This document shows positions 60,946 through 64,000 of a stretch of 64,000 nucleotides of DNA, piece after piece. How positions within the stretch are numbered: position 1 is the first letter of the stretch; every line of letters starts with the position of its first letter. Made by a program: the position numbers and the translations under genes. The notes below the pieces were generated by a model. That model had not been told where the DNA came from. It saw only the letters and a program-made list of their open reading frames with translations, and ran no database searches. The DNA comes from SG-bin7 sp964498095 (GTDB lineage Bacteria; Bdellovibrionota; Bdellovibrionia; Bdellovibrionales; SG-bin7). The DNA lies in assembly GCA_964498095.1 (NCBI GenBank), contig CAZCFY010000004.1, positions 62,001 through 126,000 of the forward strand, in the 5' to 3' direction.

Positions 60946-62093
60946 AAATAAATATTGGGATCGCGGGGGCCGGCTTTGCAGGGGCCGTCCTGGCCCGGGA
61001 ACTGGCGGAAAGCGGTAATTATAATATTTCCGTTTACGACGAACGCGACCATGTGGCCGGCAATTGTCATACCACACGCGACGAAAAGACAAATGTCATG
61101 GTTCACCACTACGGACCCCACATATTTAACACGAGTCGCGAGGACGTTTGGGAATACGTTAACCGCTGGTCCAAATTTGGCCCCTACGTCAACCGCGTAA
61201 AGGCCGTCACGGCCCGCGGAGTGTTTTCATTGCCTGTAAATTTACATACCATAAATCAATTCTTTGGAAAAAATCTAACTCCCGCGCAAGCGCGGGAGTT
61301 TGTGGGTAGTCTTGGCGACCGCGCCGTTAAAGAGGCGAAATCTTTTGAAGACCAAGCCTTGATGTTTTTAGGACGCGATCTCTACGAAAACTTTTTCTAC
61401 GGCTATACGAAAAAGCAGTGGGGCGTGGAGCCACGAGAGTTGCCAGCGTCAATCCTCAAGCGCTTGCCTATCCGGTTTAACTACGACGACAACTATTACA
61501 ATCAAAAATATCAAGGGATACCCTATGATGGATACACGCAAATCGTAACCCGCATTCTCGATCATCCATCTATTGAAGTTCATGTAGGCCACCGCCTACA
61601 CCCCGAAGAAAAATCTAAATTTGAACATCTTTTCTGGAGTGGACCGATTGATTCCTTTTATCATTTTAAGTTAGGAAGATTGCAGTATAGGAGTCTACAA
61701 TTTGAACGTTTTGATGAAACCGGCGACCATCAAGGAAACGCCGTCATAAACTACTGTGAAGAGAAAGTTCCTTACACGCGCATTACCGAGCACAAACACT
61801 TTTCGCCTTGGGAAAGTCACGAGCAGACTGTCTGCTTTCGCGAGTACAGCAAGTTATGTGAATCCGGAGATACGCCTTACTACCCCTTACGTTTAAATGG
61901 CGACAAAGAACTTCTGCAAAATTATGTTAATCTTGCAGCGGCAGAGAAAAACGTAACTTTCATTGGCCGCCTCGGTACGTACCGCTATCTCGACATGCAC
62001 GTCGTAATTGGTGAGTCCTTGGATCTTGCAAAAATTTGTCTTACGAAAAAACGCGAGGATGGCTGGCCGCAGTTTAGCCAGTCCCCAATATGA
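60942..62093 (+). CDS. glf: UDP-galactopyranose mutase
   Basis: A 383-residue flavoenzyme that converts UDP-galactopyranose to UDP-galactofuranose. The FAD site is IAGAGFAGAVLAREL (residues 6-20). HHYGPHIFNTS (near 55-65), YTKKQWG and the active-site Arg/Tyr region (PIRFNYDDNYYN, PYDGYTQ) are all family-typical. The ATG at 60942 overlaps the preceding stop (ATGA), and its own stop overlaps galE. Together with GalE it gives a complete route from UDP-glucose to UDP-Galf. Confidence 0.97.
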   Translation: MKINIGIAGAGFAGAVLARELAESGNYNISVYDERDHVAGNCHTTRDEKTNVMVHHYGPHIFNTSREDVWEYVNRWSKFGPYVNRVKAVTARGVFSLPVNLHTINQFFGKNLTPAQAREFVGSLGDRAVKEAKSFEDQALMFLGRDLYENFFYGYTKKQWGVEPRELPASILKRLPIRFNYDDNYYNQKYQGIPYDGYTQIVTRILDHPSIEVHVGHRLHPEEKSKFEHLFWSGPIDSFYHFKLGRLQYRSLQFERFDETGDHQGNAVINYCEEKVPYTRITEHKHFSPWESHEQTVCFREYSKLCESGDTPYYPLRLNGDKELLQNYVNLAAAEKNVTFIGRLGTYRYLDMHVVIGESLDLAKICLTKKREDGWPQFSQSPI

Positions 62094-63127
62094 GAGTCTT
62101 GGTGACCGGTGGAGCCGGCTACATTGGAAGCCATGCCGTACGTGAACTTATCGATCGCGGTCATGAGGTCATCGTACTGGATAATTTAATGACTGGGCAC
62201 CGTGCGGCTGTAAATGCCAAAGCTACATTTATCGAGGGAAATATTGGCGACTTCGCCATCGTGAGTGGTGTATTTAATACTTACGAAATTGACGCCGTGA
62301 TGCACTTTGCCGCGCACATTGAAGTCAATGAAAGCACCTTGGATCCAGCGAAGTATTACGAAAACAATGTCGTAAACTCCATTCGTTTACTCCAAGCCAT
62401 GAAAGCCAATAATTTGCGAAAAATAATTTTCTCCAGCACGGCGGCGATTTATGGAAATCCAAAAGAAATTCCAATTACAGAAGCTGCGGAGATTAGACCT
62501 GTGAATCCCTATGGCCGCACGAAAATGATGGTTGAAGCAATTATCCATGACTTTTGTGCCGCTTATGGCATGGGCTACGTCATCATGCGCTATTTTAATG
62601 TCGCTGGCGCTTCTCCCGACGCAACACTTGGAGAGGCGCATGAACCCGAAAGCCATTTAATTCCTAGAATACTAAAAGCAGCATTAAATACAGCTGCGGA
62701 AGCAAAAATTTTTGGTACAGATTATAATACTCCAGACGGCACCTGCATCCGTGACTACATTCATGTCATGGATTTGGCTAACGCTCATGTACTTGCTTTG
62801 GAAGACATGTCCCCGCACCAAGGAGTAATTTATAATATTGGCAGCGAAAGTGGCTTTTCGGTACGCGAGGTATTTAAGGCTTGTGAAGAAGTATCTGGAA
62901 AAAAAATTACCATTAAAGAAGAAACCCGCCGCGCCGGGGATCCGGCAATTTTAGTCGCCAGTAGCCGAAAAATTAAAAGCTCGCTGGGCTGGGTTCCAAA
63001 GTATCCAAGCCTAAAGGAAATTATTAATCACGCTTGGCAATGGCACGCAACCCACCCTAACGGTTACGATTCTAGTCGCCAATCTTTTTCGACAATTAAC
63101 CGTGCGCCTTTTTTGAAGGTAAGATAA
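62090..63127 (+). CDS. galE: UDP-glucose 4-epimerase
   Basis: A 345-residue SDR enzyme interconverting UDP-glucose and UDP-galactose. The NAD motif is VTGGAGYIGSHAV (residues 4-16). The catalytic Ser/Thr and Tyr-x3-Lys are in FSSTAAIYGNP and YGRTK, with RYFNVAGA and CIRDYIHVMDLA further on. The usual end is near HPNGY; about 20 more residues follow. The coding end overlaps the convergent ndh gene by 64 bases. It supplies substrate to the mutase encoded just upstream. Confidence 0.97.
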   Translation: MRVLVTGGAGYIGSHAVRELIDRGHEVIVLDNLMTGHRAAVNAKATFIEGNIGDFAIVSGVFNTYEIDAVMHFAAHIEVNESTLDPAKYYENNVVNSIRLLQAMKANNLRKIIFSSTAAIYGNPKEIPITEAAEIRPVNPYGRTKMMVEAIIHDFCAAYGMGYVIMRYFNVAGASPDATLGEAHEPESHLIPRILKAALNTAAEAKIFGTDYNTPDGTCIRDYIHVMDLANAHVLALEDMSPHQGVIYNIGSESGFSVREVFKACEEVSGKKITIKEETRRAGDPAILVASSRKIKSSLGWVPKYPSLKEIINHAWQWHATHPNGYDSSRQSFSTINRAPFLKVR

Positions 63128-64000
63128 GACCACGCCCACTGCAGAATCACAAAGATTTTATTGCGAAAACCGATCAAATAATAAATGTGCACAACCAACC
63201 AAGTTAACCACGCCAAGGTGCCGTTAAATTTTAGTTTACCGATTTGCACGATCGCGCGCTTTCTCCCAATGGTGGCCATTTGACCTTTATCTACATAAAC
63301 AAATTCTGCACGGCTTTTACTTTTGAGATCGCCCAGTATCATTCGCGCGGCATGCCGGCCCTCCTGCATTGCCACCGGAGCCAATCCCGGAAGGGGCATT
63401 TTGTTGGGTCCCTGAACGTTGGCCATATCTCCAACGACAAACACCTGGGGATCAGAAAGTAAACTTAGATCACTTGTTACAATGACCCTCCCCTGACCAT
63501 CTTTTTCGACCTTTAGATTCGCTGTTAAGCGCGAGGGTTTCACACCCGCAGCCCAAATAACCGTGCGGGCACGCAGACGAACTTCGTGGGAGCGCACAAA
63601 CTCGCTGGTAATTTCATCAACGCGCAAATTGGTAATCACGTCAACGCCCATGTTGCGCAAATGGTTTGTCGCCTTTTCCGCCAATTCCACCGGAAAGGAA
63701 TTTAAAATTCTAGGTCCCCCTTCAATCAAAATTACCCGCGTTTGCTGCGGGTCGATAGAACGGAAGTCGCGGTAAAGTGTTTGCCGCGCAATTTCGGCAA
63801 TAGCCCCCGCCAGCTCGACCCCCGTGGGCCCTCCACCGACGATAACGAATGTTAATAGTTCGGCTTTTTTTACGGTGTCTTTTTCTTTTTCGGCTTCTTC
63901 ATAGGCCATTAAAATGCGTCGGCGAATCTCTATAGCTTGCTCTAAAGTCTTTAAGCTTGGCGCTACTTCCCGCCAGTCGGGATGCGAAAAATAAGAACTT
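63064..64000 (-). CDS. ndh: Type II NADH:quinone oxidoreductase, 5' end cut by window edge
   Basis: The C-terminal 311 residues or so of NDH-2, open to the window edge. SYFSHPDWREVAPSLKTLE begins the visible part. The NADH-binding motif is VIVGGGPTGVELAGAIAEIA, the FAD motif is VFVVGDMAN, followed by LPGLAPVAMQEGRH. The membrane-attachment helix lies in IYYLIGFRNKIFVILQWAW. The enzyme oxidises NADH and reduces quinone without proton pumping at the inner membrane. The last 64 bases overlap galE. Confidence 0.95.
   Translation of the reverse strand, partial: SSYFSHPDWREVAPSLKTLEQAIEIRRRILMAYEEAEKEKDTVKKAELLTFVIVGGGPTGVELAGAIAEIARQTLYRDFRSIDPQQTRVILIEGGPRILNSFPVELAEKATNHLRNMGVDVITNLRVDEITSEFVRSHEVRLRARTVIWAAGVKPSRLTANLKVEKDGQGRVIVTSDLSLLSDPQVFVVGDMANVQGPNKMPLPGLAPVAMQEGRHAARMILGDLKSKSRAEFVYVDKGQMATIGRKRAIVQIGKLKFNGTLAWLTWLVVHIYYLIGFRNKIFVILQWAWSYLTFKKGARLIVEKDWRLES

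Noticed and set aside
1..64000. CRISPR array, tRNA or rRNA genes, integrase or phage modules
   Set aside because: I saw no regularly spaced repeats, no cloverleaf with CCA-type end, no rRNA sequence and no phage or integrase proteins; no computed scan was possible.

Overview
The window looks like chromosomal DNA of a Gram-negative, free-living or predatory bacterium close to Bdellovibrio (Bdellovibrionota). This is an inference. It rests on a BamA/OmpH/lipid A operon, a high share of secreted proteins, lipoproteins and outer-membrane barrels, many one- and two-component signalling proteins, short intergenic gaps, frequent convergent gene-end overlaps, and a decayed HNH endonuclease of a type I associate with Bdellovibrio genomes. 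I found no rRNA, tRNA, CRISPR array, integrase or phage block.

Layout. 1-6535 (minus strand) holds a PilZ protein, then bamA, ompH/skp, fabZ, lpxA, a GnnA-like oxidoreductase and lpxB (cut by the window edge): outer-membrane protein assembly and lipid A synthesis. 6683-12561 is mixed housekeeping: Nfu, 2-Cys peroxiredoxin, CheX, CoA transferase, lipoprotein hydrolase, glutathione peroxidase and a PmtA-like methyltransferase. 12562-20296 carries a Tyr-rich lipoprotein with a clear terminator, then a two-gene operon of a huge unknown secreted protein and a subtilisin-like protease. 20532-21561 is a winged-helix repressor, its membrane partner and a paired palindromic operator. 21853-22404 is a Y1 (RAYT-like) transposase.

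23568-32045 is a signalling block: histidine kinase, receiver-kinase hybrid and receiver in one operon, followed by a glycine-rich surface protein with a possible C-terminal sorting tail, a FecR/barrel chimera and a PleD-type GGDEF protein. 32138-37046 encodes secreted proteins, including a Lys/Pro-rich SH3 protein and an unknown protein coupled to an alkaline-phosphatase-superfamily enzyme. 37034-42953 has an MFS transporter, DedA, a Wzc-like BY-kinase, a methyltransferase and an outer-membrane barrel. 43271-43929 is the HNH pseudogene. 44092-47866 is a translationally coupled trio of unknown envelope proteins plus a lipoprotein cytochrome c. 48677-52024 is a repeat-rich adhesin-like lipoprotein. 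52021-55563 has a fatty-acid desaturase, membrane and secreted proteins and a dienelactone hydrolase. 55600-63127 is a sugar locus: GH2 hydrolase, GT4 glycosyltransferase, a GH1-RmlD fusion, UDP-galactopyranose mutase and GalE, together suggesting a galactofuranose-containing surface glycan. NDH-2 runs off the right edge.

Nothing here is a clear-cut new system. The best leads are the 1128-aa protein/protease pair, the glycine-rich protein behind a three-gene phosphorelay, the GnnA-type gene in the lpx operon, the repressor-operator module, the coupled envelope trio and the GH1-RmlD fusion.
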